Assembly: GCF_000687475.1 (NCBI RefSeq)
Contig: NC_057322.1
Span: 372,001-436,000, forward strand
DNA from: Ustilaginoidea virens
Taxonomy: Eukaryota; Ascomycota; Sordariomycetes; Hypocreales; Clavicipitaceae
DNA: 64,000 nucleotides
Direction: 5' to 3'
Position numbers and translations under genes: made by a program. Position 1 is the stretch's first letter, and every line of letters begins with the position of its first letter. Of the stretch, positions 34,328 through 46,094 are shown in pieces. Under the pieces are notes generated by a model that was given only the letters and a program-made list of their open reading frames with translations, did no database searches and was not told where the DNA came from.

Positions 34328-35020
34328 ATGAATACATGGCGTCCGTACCCGTACCCCACCGACAAATCCCCCATGGAAGGCACCACGGCCCAGCACGAGC
34401 AAGAATGGCTGCATGCCGCGCACACCGACCCCGTCTTCGTCCACCCCATAGGCTACAAGCACATCACCGAAGTCGTCAAGCTGGAGCTCCTGCAGAGAAC
34501 CTTCTGGACGTCGCTGACGCGCTGGGTCGAGGCCCGGCGAAAAGTCCTGCCCAGCGGCGAGATCCTGGGCGGCTGGTCCCGCGCCGACATGTACGGCATG
34601 ATGGACTGGTACCGCCTCTGCTTCAACATGACGTCGCGGTACGAGGACGCCGTCGCCGCCCACAAGGACGGCATCTGGAGGACCGTCATCCTCACCTCCC
34701 CGTGGTGGGACTGGCCCGAGTTCGCCTACCTGTACGTCAAGACGGTCCGTGACGCCAACGGCGTGCCCCAGCGCGACGCGGCGGGACGCATACGACGGGA
34801 AACGAGGGACCCCTACGACGACAGGCTCGAGGACGACTTCATGGACCTGTGGGAGCGGGTCGCCAACACCCGTCCGCTGGGCAAGCACCCCGACGGAACG
34901 GTCGTGCTGCCGGTCGACAGGAAGCCGTCTGCCGCGAGCGGCGCAGGACCCGCGGCGATGGCCAAGGCGAGTGCCGCGTCGAGGGTCGCCAGGGCGACAA
35001 CGCCCCAGGCGGCGAGGTAG
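34328..35020 (+). CDS. Hypothetical protein, unknown family
   Basis: A single open frame of 230 residues from ATG 34328. I do not recognise a family. The middle is rich in aromatic residues and looks folded (LLQRTFWTSLTRWVEARRKV, GGWSRADMYGMMDWYRLCF, TSPWWDWPEFAYLYVKTVRD). It is followed by a charged part (DDRLEDDFMDLWERV) and an Ala/Arg-rich tail. No signal peptide or membrane segment is visible in this frame. A possible GTAGAC donor at 35018, over the last codons, could lead to a further exon that I could not place. Codon use is as GC-biased as in neighbouring genes. It is convergent with the sterol glucosyltransferase gene. Confidence 0.65.
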   Translation: MNTWRPYPYPTDKSPMEGTTAQHEQEWLHAAHTDPVFVHPIGYKHITEVVKLELLQRTFWTSLTRWVEARRKVLPSGEILGGWSRADMYGMMDWYRLCFNMTSRYEDAVAAHKDGIWRTVILTSPWWDWPEFAYLYVKTVRDANGVPQRDAAGRIRRETRDPYDDRLEDDFMDLWERVANTRPLGKHPDGTVVLPVDRKPSAASGAGPAAMAKASAASRVARATTPQAAR

Positions 35021-35121
35021 ACGACAAAAACGATGCTGAGCAACCCGCCAGCCACCGACAAGTCTCTAGTCGCTTCCTGGTGCGTATGGCCCGCACCTGG
35101 GCGAAAAAACAACACAACACG

Positions 35122-35167
<46 letters not shown>

Positions 35168-35554
35168 CCTACTCAAAAAAGTAAACCGTCGCGTCTATTA
35201 TGCCGTGCAATCTATGCTGCATCGAGACGACAAAGTGCATGTAAGCATGCATCTATTGTATGCAGAGCGCCCAGTCCTCCGGTCCGTTGTAAACCCCGAC
35301 CGCAAACAAGTCATATTCCTCGTTCCCCATACTCATACTCATTACCCAATACCTTTCTAAAAGCATACTTGGCCCAGCCAGCCACAGCTGCCGCCGTCGT
35401 GCGGGGGCGGCAAACCCGAGCAGCAGGAAACAGAAAACACACACACACACGCACACGCACACGCACACGCACACAAAAGAAGAAGAAGAAGAAGCAGAAG
35501 AAGAAGCAGAAAACACGTCGCGCTCGTCCTCTTTCGCAGCGGCAAAACGCCTCG
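35021..35554. other. Convergent 3' region with A43 and CA repeat
   Basis: Holds a 43-base A run (35122-35164), a CA/GCACAC repeat (about 35437-35475) and GAA repeats (about 35477-35515), between the convergent 34328 gene and the sterol glucosyltransferase. No gene is seen. Confidence 0.75.
35122..35164. repeat. A43 homopolymer
   Basis: The longest homopolymer in the window, about 100 bp after the stop of the 34328 gene. Its true length in the genome is likely uncertain. Confidence 0.9.
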
Positions 35555-38077
35555 TCAGCCCTTGAGCACCTTGCTCCCCAAAGCCGCGGGCGGCGTCTTC
35601 CCCGGCGCAGGGCGCCCCAGGCCCTCGCTGAGCTTCTTGGTCACCGCGTCGGGGTCGTGCTCGTCCGACCCGACAAAGGTCCACGACTCTTCGGTATCGT
35701 CCTCCTCGGCGTCCGGCTCGTCGTGCGGCCCGGCCTTGCGTTTGATCAGGCTCTTGGCGTACTCGAGGTCGCGGTAGATGTTCTGGATGGCGGTTTCCAC
35801 GCCCCTGTCCTGGATGCGCGTGGCAAGAAGGATTTGTCAGCAGACGGCTCTTTTTTTGGTGGGTGGGTGGAAGTGAGTCGTCTTCGGATTTTTTGGGGGG
35901 GAAGAGGGAGTGAGTCGTGTTTATAGATTTTGTCAGGGAAGAGGGAGAGAAAAGAATGAAATAAAAAGAAAGAGAGAAAGGAAGAGGGAAAAAGAAGAGG
36001 CAAGGGGACCTACTTTGCGAATGTGCTCCCCCAGCACGCGGGCCTTGACAATCATGCGCTCGTTTCGGGTGGCCTGCCACAGCGCCCTGCCGAAGCTGTT
36101 GGCCCCCCAGCGCCGCAGGCCGACGCCGACGCCGAGGTCCTCGACGCGGCTGGCAAAGAAGAACTGGTCGCCAAAAAAGGGCCGGATGATGGTGGGCAGG
36201 CCGGCCCGCAGGCTGGCGCCCGTCGTCCCCGAGCCGCCGTGGTGGGCCGCCGCGTCGATCTGGCCAAACAGCCAGTCGTGGGGGGCGGCCTTGATGACAA
36301 AGATCTCGGGCGGCATCGGCGGCTCGTCCGGGCGCGGCTGGCTGGCGGCGGCGGCGGCGGCGGCGGCGGAGGCGGAGGCGTCGTCGTCGCGCGGGGAGAT
36401 GCGGTCCGACCACCCTTTGGACAGGATGCAGCGCACGTCGGCCTTGAGCACGGCGTCAATGACCTCCTGGGTCATCTTGGCCGGGTCGTTGACGATGATG
36501 GAGCCGAAGCCGACGTACACGAGCTTCTTGCCGTCGCGCCTGGCCCTCTGGATAAAGTCGGACAGCTCCCGGGGGGGCTCGTACTCGGCCCCCTCGTCGA
36601 GGAACCAGTACCCCGTGACGCGGATCCAGTCGGAAAAGTCGAGCGGCGGCGCCACGACGCTGGGGCTGAAGTTGTACAGGAAGGGCACCTTGTTGGGCTG
36701 CATCTTCTCGAGGCTCGTGTTGGGCAGGCCGAGCGTCTTGTTGCGCCACCGGTTGACCTGCTGCGCCGTGGCCTTCCAGAAGATGTTGTCGAACATGACG
36801 TACGTCATGTAGTTGTAGGCGCCGCCCATCTTGTGCTCGGGCATGATGAAGGCGTGCGGGTAGGCCCGCGTCCTCGTCCAGGGCATGGTGAAGGCGCGGA
36901 AGTAGGGGATGCCGAGCTTCTCCGCGACGTGGATGCCGGCCATGGCCGAGGGCGACTCGATGAGCAGCTCCGACCCCTCGCACGCCGCGTAGGCCGAGTC
37001 GAGCAGCTGGTCGAGCCATCCCCGGAACGCCGAGTTGGCCTCGCGGAGGAAGGAGAGGGTAAAGGTGCCGTTCTCGATGCACAGCCGCATGAGCTCGCCC
37101 GGGTCCCCCTCCACCATGCGGAACTCGATGCCGTGCGACTCGATCCAGTCTTGGAACTCGGCGTGCGTGGCGATGCGCGGCTTGTGGCCTTCGGCCAGCA
37201 GCCCCTTGCAGAGCGCAATGTACGGCTGCACGTCGCCCCTGGACCCAATCGTCAGGCAGGTGATCCTCATGGGCTGCGGCGGCTTGAAGTTGATGAAGGA
37301 GCCGTCCGTCTCGTCCATGAGGATCGTGGGCGCGTTGGGCTGCGACTCGGCGTCGTGGGGAGGCGCCATCTCGTGCGCCGGGAACTCCTCCCTCCGCGCC
37401 GATTTCAGGGCATCCCTTTCGGCCATGGCCACCTGCTGCTCCTCCAGCTCCTCCTGGTGCAGGATCCCCGACTCCCTCAGGTAGCGGCTCGTCTCCAGAC
37501 TCTGCAGCACGGTTATGGTGCAGTCGTCGCGCACGTCGACCTGGCTAAACTCGAAAAAGAGCTCCTCGTGCCCGCGGATGACAATGGTCAGGCCAGAGTA
37601 CCCGAGGCGGAATCCCTTCTCCTTGTGGACGGTTTCAATGTCCTTCAAAGGCAGAATCAGCTTGGTCCTCGTGCCGGGCAGCAGGCTGCGGAAGCAAAAC
37701 GACCGGTCGCTGATGTAGATTTTGCCGTAGAGGGGAAGCACGCGGATGATGCACCCAAAGTACGTCGCTTGCAGCTTTTCGGATTCTGGCAGTGCAAAGT
37801 GAGCGCGGAAGCGGTCCATGGACGTCTGCACCTTTCCGTCCGAGTCTTCCTCCAGCTCGTCTTCATCCGGTCGGAGACCGGCCGGCTCACCATAATGTTT
37901 CCGGCCGCCTTTCCACATCCCGGAGACCTTTTCCACGTACCCCATGGATTCGGTGGCCAGCAGAGTGCTCATGCGCTTGCCCGTCTTGTTCAGGTAGTCC
38001 GCAAAGGCGCCGGCCCGCTGCAGGGGATAGGCGCTCATTTTCGAAATGCTCTGAAGAGTGGGCGTTGAGGATCGCTC

Positions 38078-38114
<37 letters not shown>

Positions 38115-40457
38115 GCGGACTTGCCGTGATATCCCAGCTGGCTGATGTGCCCGGTGGTGGCTGCATGCTTCATGGGGATCGATGCTCCGGGAACGCATGA
38201 TTCCGATGACCCTCCTTTGGCATCCTTGCCTATGGCGTCTGTGGACTGGCTCGACGCGTCAATCGATTTGCGCATGGTAGGGCTGTGGAACACTTCACTG
38301 CCCTGCAGGATCTGACTCGCGGTCGGGTCTTCCGTGGCCACCGAGATGGCCAAGTTGGAGAAGCTGGGATCTTCTGTGGATGAATGCGTGTTGGAGTCGG
38401 GGGATTCTACTCCATGTTTGGGCTTCTTCTCGTCTACGCGTCGGGTGCTTTGCGTGCGACGATGACCGCTAAAGCTTCTTCTAGGGCTCTGCTCCCTCAT
38501 CATGGCTGACACGTCCTGGCTGCGTCTGCGCATGCCCCGAAAGGCGTCGGCACTGGGCCTGGAAGAACAATCCATGCTGGCTCGTGGGCTAGGACCTGTT
38601 GAGTGCGGCGGCATTGGCGACAAGGTCGCCTTGACAGCTTCCGGCAGCTTCGTTGTGCGCATCTCCTCGACATGGAGTTCCTGTCGGTCGGATAGTCCTG
38701 ACGGTCGGGGCGAGGTCTGCCTGACGGCCTGTTCGCCATGTCGCTGTTTCTGCTGCTGTTCCAACCCTCGGTATCGCTGCTCGTGTTCAGCAACCAATTT
38801 GCCCGGTGTTCTGCTGTTTGAAGACGCCCCATCCACCAAGATTTTCAGCACATTGATGGCCTCCTTGCCAAAGTTGAAAAAGGAGAAAAAATACTACGTG
38901 CAAAGGATTAGCGAGAAAACCCCCCCCCTTGTGGCCTCGTCCCACTCTTGGGAAAAGAACGGGCGACATACCTCATCAATGGCATAGGTTTCATCATTAT
39001 CAATTACCCGGATTTTGCAAGTCTCGGAAAACTCCATCATCTGGGTCTCCTCTATGTCGATAATGTTGTCAATGGGCAATGAGATCTTGACACTGTCGCC
39101 GTCGTTGTGGCTGCGAAATATCACTCGCTGCAAGCTCTTGACCCATTCCTTGGCACTCGGAGCACTATCAGCTCGAAAATTGTAGGTCCGATGACTTGTG
39201 ACGACGTTGAAATGCAGACCGTCCTTGTCCTTGTCGACAATGTTGGCGGAGATGCCAAACCTGAGGTCAATCTGGCCATGGGGGAAGTAGAGGTTTGTTG
39301 AGTCTCGATAATAGGACAGCACATCGCTCTTTAAGCGGAACCAGTAGCGATGATACTTTGGATTTCGCTTCCCGCTCTTGGAAAGGTAGCCAGACTTGGC
39401 AACGACGTTCTAACGAGCTGTCAGATGTCCGGAACAAATCAAGGCGGCCGAGAAGGGAGAAGCTTACCGCTTTCTTGGGGAGATAGGCATAGAAACAAAT
39501 ATGTTTGGCAGTGATGTAAAGGAAGCCCTGAAGCAGCACGCTCTGTAACAACCAGCAGGGATACTCTGCAAGGTGGGAGAGTCAGCAAGAAAAGGGGTGG
39601 TTTTGGGGGGGTGGGGGGAAATAGAAAGCGGTCAAGCAAGAGAGTAGAAAAGCAACATTACCTTCAATGACGAGCTCGGGCTCGTCGAATTCGAAAATTT
39701 CCATGAGCCGTTTAGCCAATGCAGAAGATTCACCAGCATCGTCCGTCCCCGGCGAATCGCCAGACCTTCGATCCAAGTCGGAGCTAGGTCTGGAGGCCAC
39801 CTCGGCCCGCGCCTGAAGCATGCGGCTCATAACCGGAGCCAACCGATAATCTTGCCCGTCGAGATGCGCAGCAGCTGTCGGGGAGGGAGACGTCGTTTCC
39901 TTGCCGTCGTCTGAGGAATCCAACGACGGGGCCGACAGTTGGCTCGTCTCGCGCTTCTTTGATTTTCGTTTGGGCAGGGTGGGCAGGGTGGACAGGGACT
40001 TTAACAGCCTGTGGCCAGACAGCCTCTTCTTGTGCCCGCGCCGCTCGTCTCTGGACCTGGCGGGGAGGATGACTGTTTGCGAGAGGTCCTGAGGGCCGTC
40101 AGAGATCCTGGGGGTTTCGCCGTCCTCTTCGTCGCTGCTGCCGTCGTCAAAACGCGTGTTGAAATCCACGCGCGACCCGGCGGCCGCTATAAGACCGAAT
40201 ATGCTCTGATTCATGTTGACGGACACGGCGCGGCCACGTCGGGAAGCGGGATCATTGGGCGAGTCCTCATCGTCGCTGTCGCTGTGTCTCAAAGGGTCGG
40301 GCAGTTCGAGGAGGGGCGCTGCAGGGTCAAGGAGCCGCTTCTTTTTTAACTTTCGGCTGACACGTCGCTGCGAAACGCTAATTTCGGCGCTGGTTGACGG
40401 AGGAGCATCCCTTTCGGCGGCATCAGCACCGGGCGGTAAGGCAGGGAAGTTGTCCAT
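35555..40457 (-). CDS. atg26: Sterol 3-beta-glucosyltransferase Atg26
   Basis: Five exons (39662-40457, 39468-39565, 38972-39409, 36014-38893, 35555-35809), 1488 residues. It transfers glucose from UDP-glucose to ergosterol at membranes. In some fungi it is needed for pexophagy. Order: a disordered N-terminal part (about 1-240); a first GRAM domain split by a PH domain (about 245-420, with [20 protein letters not shown] and [18 protein letters not shown]); a Ser-rich linker with polyGln; a second GRAM (about 810-910, [15 protein letters not shown]); and the GT28/GT1 catalytic part from about 985 ([18 protein letters not shown]). The donor-binding block [17 protein letters not shown] is at about 1327, and a conserved C-terminus follows ([17 protein letters not shown]). 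Intron lengths are 96, 58, 78 and 204 bp. A polyAla insert lies inside the catalytic region (about 36350-36375). Length and order are as expected. Confidence 0.95.
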
Positions 40458-42355
40458 GGGTAACCCGGGCCGCCGAGGCGTGAGGCCGGGTTGAAGCGTC
40501 GAAAGCGACAGGAATGTGGGCTTTATTTTTGTTCTATTTTTTTTTTCTTTTTGCGTTAGTTTTTTATTGTTATTATTTTTTTAATGTTTTTTTTTCTTGG
40601 CCCTCCTTTTGGGCAGAAGCGCCGCGAGGCACAAGCTCTCTCTCTCTCTCTCTCCCTGCGCTGCGGTGCAGCGATAAGGCGGAGGAGCTGGTGCACTCGT
40701 CCGACGGAGCCACCACGTCTGAAGGCGAGATGGGCGGTGCAGGTGCAGTAAGGATATGTCGGTGCCAATGGCGGTTTCCGGCGACAGCTGTCGATGAAGC
40801 CGGTGCCCAATGCAAGGGCGGGCACAAAGCGAGGTGCAGGGAATAGCGATGTCGAGACCTGAAGAGGGTGCGAGAAGAGGAGAATGAATCAACAGAACGG
40901 CGACGAGGCGACGAGGCGTCGAGGGCAGCAGCGGCCTGGTCTGGTGCCTCCAAGCTCGACCAGTTAGTTGACTTGACGCTAGCAGCCCGTGCGCGTCGGC
41001 ATGCGGGAGAGCCAGGAAAAGGTGGGGCCAGAGACCAGGAGAGACTGGAGCAAGGGCAGCCGGCCAATTGGGGGGGCCGGGGCTGGGTCGCTGCTGTGAC
41101 GGTGCTGTCGCCGCTGCCGGTTGCTCTGGGCAAGAATTGCTCTGGGCAAGGATCAATATGTCCATGTCGTTTTCGGAGGAGCCAGCACAGTACTCCGTAC
41201 ACCAGACACTACACAGTAGTGACAGCACATGCAAGCCCAAGTTCCAGCCTCCAAGCCCCCCGATGAACAGCCGCATCTGAATGCTCATTGTGAGCAAGCC
41301 CCCAATGGCGGCGGCAGCTGGCGGCGGCGGCTTGGCGGCTGGCGGCTGGCGGCTGGCGGCCTGGCGACCTGGCGGCCTGCCTGGCACATCTCATCAATGT
41401 TTGTTTGCTGATGTCAACTCCTTCATCCTGCGAGCCCAACCCCAGCCCTTCCGTCACAGGCAAGAGCTTTATTCATTCGGTTTACTTTACTTTTCCCCGT
41501 CCATTTCACATCCGGTGACGACGTCTCGATACGTGCGGACATGGGAACGCGCGTCTTCGTCAGAATAAAGTGCGGGGCCTGGCTTGTTCGGTCTTTTCTT
41601 TCTGTTAGCTTGACTTGTTCCAACCTGACCCGTCGTCACACGCCATGGCAAACCTCGACACGTCCGTGACACCACCGCACGCGCCGGTGCGTGCTCATGC
41701 TTGGCCCCGTGACCCTGGGCGAACGAGACAAGAATCCCAGAGTTCCAGTACTCGGCTCCATCGGGAAAGTCGTCCAAACTGCGCTCGCACAAGGCGACGC
41801 TGGGACGGTTGACGGGTTGCACGTTGCATCATGTCTGGTCGACCATGCCTCATCCTAGGTTTTAGCGGCCACGTGAACAAGTTCACTTTCTCGTGAGCGA
41901 CAAGCCTTGCACCAGCCCGTCGACCCGTCAGAGATGGGGTGGGATCGACGCTGCACAGTGCAGATACGGCCCGTACATTGCACAGTGGAGGCTGGCGATG
42001 GAAGGAGAATGAATGGGCACGGCGGAGCATGTGCATCGGGCGTCAGATGCTTGGCAAGCTACAATGTCAGTCTTAATTGTTGGCAAGAGCGTGAGTTATC
42101 GAGCCAAGCGAATCCGCACTGGAATCCCCGCTCCATCCGCTAACCAAGGGGCTAGGATGGATGGCCGCGAGGTTCTCCCCAATGGATAATGGATCCTACG
42201 TCACTGGCCCCTCTTGTACTCCGTACCTCGACCTCCATCCACCACCATCCTCCATCCTCCATCCTCCATCCTCCATCCTCCTGCATCTTCATCTTCATCC
42301 GCCGTCGAGGCAAACCCCGAAATCCTCTGCTTCTGCCCCGACGCCCGCGTCAACA
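40458..42355. other. Intergenic region between divergent atg26 and gna1
   Basis: No gene is supported. T-rich tracts (40535-40595), a CT-rich run (40627-40645), a GGCGGCTGGC-type repeat (41308-41370), two TACTCCGTA motifs (41191-41199, 42217-42225) and CCATCCTC repeats (42240-42285) just before gna1. Confidence 0.55.
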
Positions 42356-42996
42356 ATGCCCCTCTTCCCCGCGTACCTAATATCACCCCAAGCCACGTCC
42401 TCCCTACCAGCAGGCTACACCATCCGCCCCCTCGACAAGGACGACTACGCCAAGGGCTTTCTCCAATGCCTGCAGGACCTCACCTGGACGGGGGACCAAA
42501 CCGCCGAGCAGTTTAACGCCCGCTACGACGACATGGACACCCAGGGCAAAGGGCCGTACTACTACCTCGTCATTGAGCACGGCGGCAGGGTCGTGGGCAC
42601 CGGGGCCGTCGTGGTCGAAAAGAAATTGCACGTGCTTTGCTCCTTCACTGGTCCTTGCCCCCCCCCCCCCCCCCCCCCCATCCACCTCCCCCAGCTCGTT
42701 CTTTCCCGACAAACATGTTGTGCCGGCACTCTAGATATCTAACCTCGCGCAGCATCTGGAACAGAGCCTCGGTAGGCCACGTTGAGGAAATCTGCATCGC
42801 AAAGGACCACCAAGCTAAGGGCTTAGGCCTCGCCATGATTCGAGCCCTCGACAGCGTGGCCAGGAACGTGGGGTGCAGGAAGTGCCTGTTGAACTGCGAC
42901 CTGGCCAAGAGCGGGTTTTACGTCAAGTGCGGGTATAGCAGCAGCGGGGTGGAGATGCAGCATTCCTTCGATGATGACGCCCCGTCGGCTGGTTAG
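42356..42996 (+). CDS. gna1: Glucosamine 6-phosphate N-acetyltransferase Gna1
   Basis: Two exons (42356-42627, 42753-42996), 171 residues. It acetylates glucosamine 6-phosphate with acetyl-CoA in the cytosolic route to UDP-GlcNAc, the precursor of chitin and glycoproteins. Family segments: YTIRPLDKDDYAKGFLQCL, LTWTG, RVVGTGAVVVEKKF, GHVEEICIAKDHQAKGLG (acetyl-CoA binding motif QAKGLG), and KCLLNCDLAKSGFYVKCGY. Exon 1 must end in phase 2 to rebuild VEKKFIWNRASVGHVEE, and no GT lies at a position in that phase. The only fit is a GC donor (TT|GCACGT at 42628), making a GC-AG intron of 125 bp that also contains C22 (42658-42679). Confidence 0.92.
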
Positions 42997-43612
42997 GCGG
43001 GACGGTGTTGACACCTGGCTGGAGTTGTTGAAGTGGTAACGTCACCAGTTGCCGATATTGGTTCAAGACGCAATCTACCGGGGCGTGGGGTGCCTCTTGT
43101 TGCAGAGCTGGCGGACCATCGCTCGTCTTGGAGGCGCGCAGACACGGAAAGAGACGCAAAAGGCCTTGCATTGCTCCCCAAAGCTTGGCAGTGTCACCGC
43201 ATTTGCCGGCGCTGCGCCTCTACAAGAATTGTTTTCTCAACACCAAGTGGTCGAGCGCAAGATCGCTGCCAACTGAACAAGGGGAGGGGGGCCTTGTCGG
43301 TTGCTCTCCAGTTCCTGCTGGACGATTCGAGATGTGCCATGCTTCCGCCCGGGCGAGCCATCCGTGTCGGGACGACAACTTGGCTTTGCAGAGACTTGGC
43401 CGATCCATCAAGACTCGGTTCCGGCCGACTTGAACGACAATTGTTCACGTCTACAAAAAGAGAAAGAAGAAGTAGAAGAAGAAGAAGAAGAAGAAAGTCC
43501 TCTTGACCAGGGTGCATCATGTCCCGCCTTGAAAACCAGGCAAAATCCCCCATGATACGGCGGCAGACCCCCAACCCGTCGTTAAATCCCAGTCACAACG
43601 CTGGCAATGCCG
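42997..43612. other. Convergent 3' region of gna1 and cmr1
   Basis: No gene is seen. A GAA/GAAG repeat lies at about 43461-43497. Confidence 0.6.
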
Positions 43613-45242
43613 TCACTGCCACAGGCACAGCTTTCCACTTCCGCTCCCCCCCGCCACCCAGTCCATCGTAGGGTGAAAATGCGCCACGGCCGGCACCGCG
43701 GTGATGCCATCCCCACCCAACTGCGCCAACTGGCCTCCATCAGAGGCAAACACGTCCACGAACCGATTCATATTGGCAATGACAAACTTTTGAATCCCGT
43801 CATTCGGCTGCTTCTGCCACTGCGGCTTGAGGATGGTGACCCATCGGCCGGTCTGGTTGTTGTGACGAATCTGGTGCTTGGGCTCCATGGCCTGGGCGGA
43901 CAGATCGTGCCCCGGCTTCCACGACGCAGAATCCGTAAAGTCGTAGATCTTGACAGTGTCGTCGTACGACGAGGTGGCAACGTGGCCTGCTGGGCTCCAC
44001 GAGGCGTGCGAGACGCTTAAGCGCGACTCGTGTTCGCCCAGCAGCGCCGGGTGTCGCAGGTCGCCCTTGCCGCTGATTTTCCTCAGGTCCCAGATCTTCA
44101 TGGATCGGTCTAGGGAGGCGGTGGCCAGGAGGTGCGGCTGCAGCGGGTGCAGCGAGAAGCCCCCAATCTTTTGTTCGGACAGGGTCCATATCTCTTGGCT
44201 TCCGGGGGCGCGGACATCGTAGCGGCCCACGCCGCCGTCGAGCGTTGAAAAGTACAGCAGGTTCGGGTCCGAGGGCGCCATGTCCATGGCCGAGATGGGC
44301 ATGTCGGTGTCAATGTCGGACGGGGCAAAGACCTGGACGGATGTGCCTTTGGCGAGGTCCATTTTCCGCACCGAGCTGTCGTATGATGACGTGTACACGG
44401 CGTTGGGCTCGGCGGGGGGGAAGACAAAAGAGGTAATGGTGCGCGAGTGCGTCTTGAAGGCAGAGACTTCCGGGTCCCGGGGCGCGTTTCCGCCGCCGCC
44501 GTCGTCGTCGTCGTCGTCGAGGAGCTCTGGTGGCGCTTGAGAGGCGTCAAAGACGCCCATTGCGCCTTCTTTGTCGCCGGCGAAAACAACCGGCTTGTCT
44601 TCGGTGGGGTGGAATCCGAGGGCGTATATTCTCTGGGGCGTGATTTTGATGTCTGTCTTGGGGGTGAGCAGGGACGGGGGGGTCATGAGCCAGGGGGAGG
44701 CGTTGAAACACCAACATACCGTTTGGCAGCCAGCGCTGGTACAACTCGAGGCCCGCCATCCGCCGCCTCAGTTCTTTCAGGCTCCTGTCTGTCGATTCCT
44801 TGACGTCGTCCTGGGTAAAGGTCCGGACGCCCGGCTGCGCGCCGCGCACAATGCTCGTCAGGCCCTGCAGCCCAGCCGCCCATTTCTTGCCCTCGACGGC
44901 GACGTCGCCGAGGTTCAGGTCGTCGGCCACGCGGAGTTTCCTGGCCTTGGCCGCCTCGGCCTGGTGCTCGGCCTCCACCTCGAGCTTCCTCTTGAGCGTC
45001 TCGTTGTCGGCCTCCAGGCCCGCGAGCCGCGAGCTCATCCGGGTCGGTCGCGCCGGCTCTCGTTTGGCGGGCTCCGAGCGCCGGCTGCGCCTCGCGGCGG
45101 GTGTCTGCGCAGGCTTTCCGGGTATGATCTTCTTGGCAGCGGCGGATATGTCGGTCAGGATGGCGCGGTTTGCCGCGATATTCTCCAGCCGCTTGCGCTC
45201 AAAGGCGCTCATGGCTCCTGGTGGTTCCTTGTCGACAGGCAT
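43613..45242 (-). CDS. cmr1: WD40 protein Cmr1 (DNA damage-binding)
   Basis: Two exons (44720-45242 and 43613-44652, 67-bp intron, GTATGT donor), 520 residues. Cmr1 is a nuclear WD-repeat protein that associates with chromatin and helps handle damaged or stalled replication. The N-terminus SAFERKRLENIAANRAIL and the charged coiled region (about 60-110) are typical. ITPQRIYALGFHP begins the beta-propeller (about 178-520), with repeats such as VFAGDKEGAMGVFD, ITSFVFPPAEPNAVYTSSYD, LLYFSTLDGGVGRYDVR, LLATASLDRSMKIWDLR and HVATSSYDDTVKIYDF, ending WVAGGSGSGKLCLW. The splice rebuilds WLPNDIKITPQ. It is divergent from the Mtf2-like gene with 536 bp between starts. Confidence 0.93.
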
Positions 45243-45446
45243 CTTTGCCGACGGGAGCGAGCGCGGAGGCGAGCTGCTGAAGAGCGGAGTATCCGGCGCT
45301 ACTATGATGAGACATCAAGAAAGCAAGAGCAGTGTTTTGGGGGCGAGAAACGGACGGTGTTTCGGCTTGGACATGCGCCGGTACCTGTGGCCATTACGCC
45401 GAGCTCGCTCGGGGCAGATTTTTACTTTGGCAGCCGCGGGCAAAAC

Positions 45447-45480
<34 letters not shown>

Positions 45481-45778
45481 GAAAAGGCGCCGCTAGGAGG
45501 ATTAGGAGGGAGGGGGTCGCCACTTGGCCGCCACTTGGCCGCCCGCTTTACGCGCAGCTGTCGCGTTGCCTTTTTGCGCGAAGCCACGCGTGCGCCCTCC
45601 CGACTCCCGAGTTTTCCCAACCAGGGTTGCCTTGGGCCCGCCCCGACTTTTAGCCGCGCCCTCCTCCCCCCAAAAATCTCGGTTTCCTTCAAATCAAGCT
45701 GCAAGCAGAAATTCCCTCGGCCCACGGAAAGTTTTCACCCCCTGGCCGGATTCTTTTCCCGCCATCCCGGCCCCGACT
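45243..45778. promoter_or_regulatory. Divergent promoter of cmr1 and the Mtf2-like gene
   Basis: A shared upstream region of 536 bp that holds an A29 run (45447-45475). A frame open through it precedes the Mtf2-like ATG but reads low-complexity sequence. Confidence 0.6.
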
Positions 45779-46063
45779 ATGGCTCTCACGCTGTTGCCTT
45801 TTCTGTACCAGACGAGGACGCTGCAACGGGCCATCCGGACCCGGGATGCCCTCCTGCCTTCCGCTCGGCTCGCCCACGTCCTCCGAAGGGGCCGGCATCG
45901 CAAGCCGGACAACGCCATCCCCTTTGTGTGGGATCATGCCAGCCCGTACGACGAAGCAGAGGGCGCTCCGGCCCGGGAATCCACCATCACGCCGTCGGAG
46001 GCAGAAATCTTCAGGAGCATCTTTGACGAAATCGCCCAAGGGCGCATGCCGTCGGCCGCGAGG

Positions 46064-46094
<31 letters not shown>

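Noticed and set aside
34813..35115. Minus-strand frame with a membrane-helix-like stretch
   Set aside because: Antisense to the better supported 34328 frame; the hydrophobic run comes from the complement of Ala/Arg-rich codons.
35122..35164. A43 as the tail of a retroposed gene or LINE
   Set aside because: No target duplication, no intronless gene copy and no reverse-transcriptase remnant beside it; other A/T runs of 20-31 occur without such context.
36023..38068. A 681-codon open frame on the plus strand opposite atg26
   Set aside because: It is exactly antisense to the conserved catalytic part of Atg26 and is a product of GC-rich third positions. It is Val/Gly/Arg-rich with no motif.
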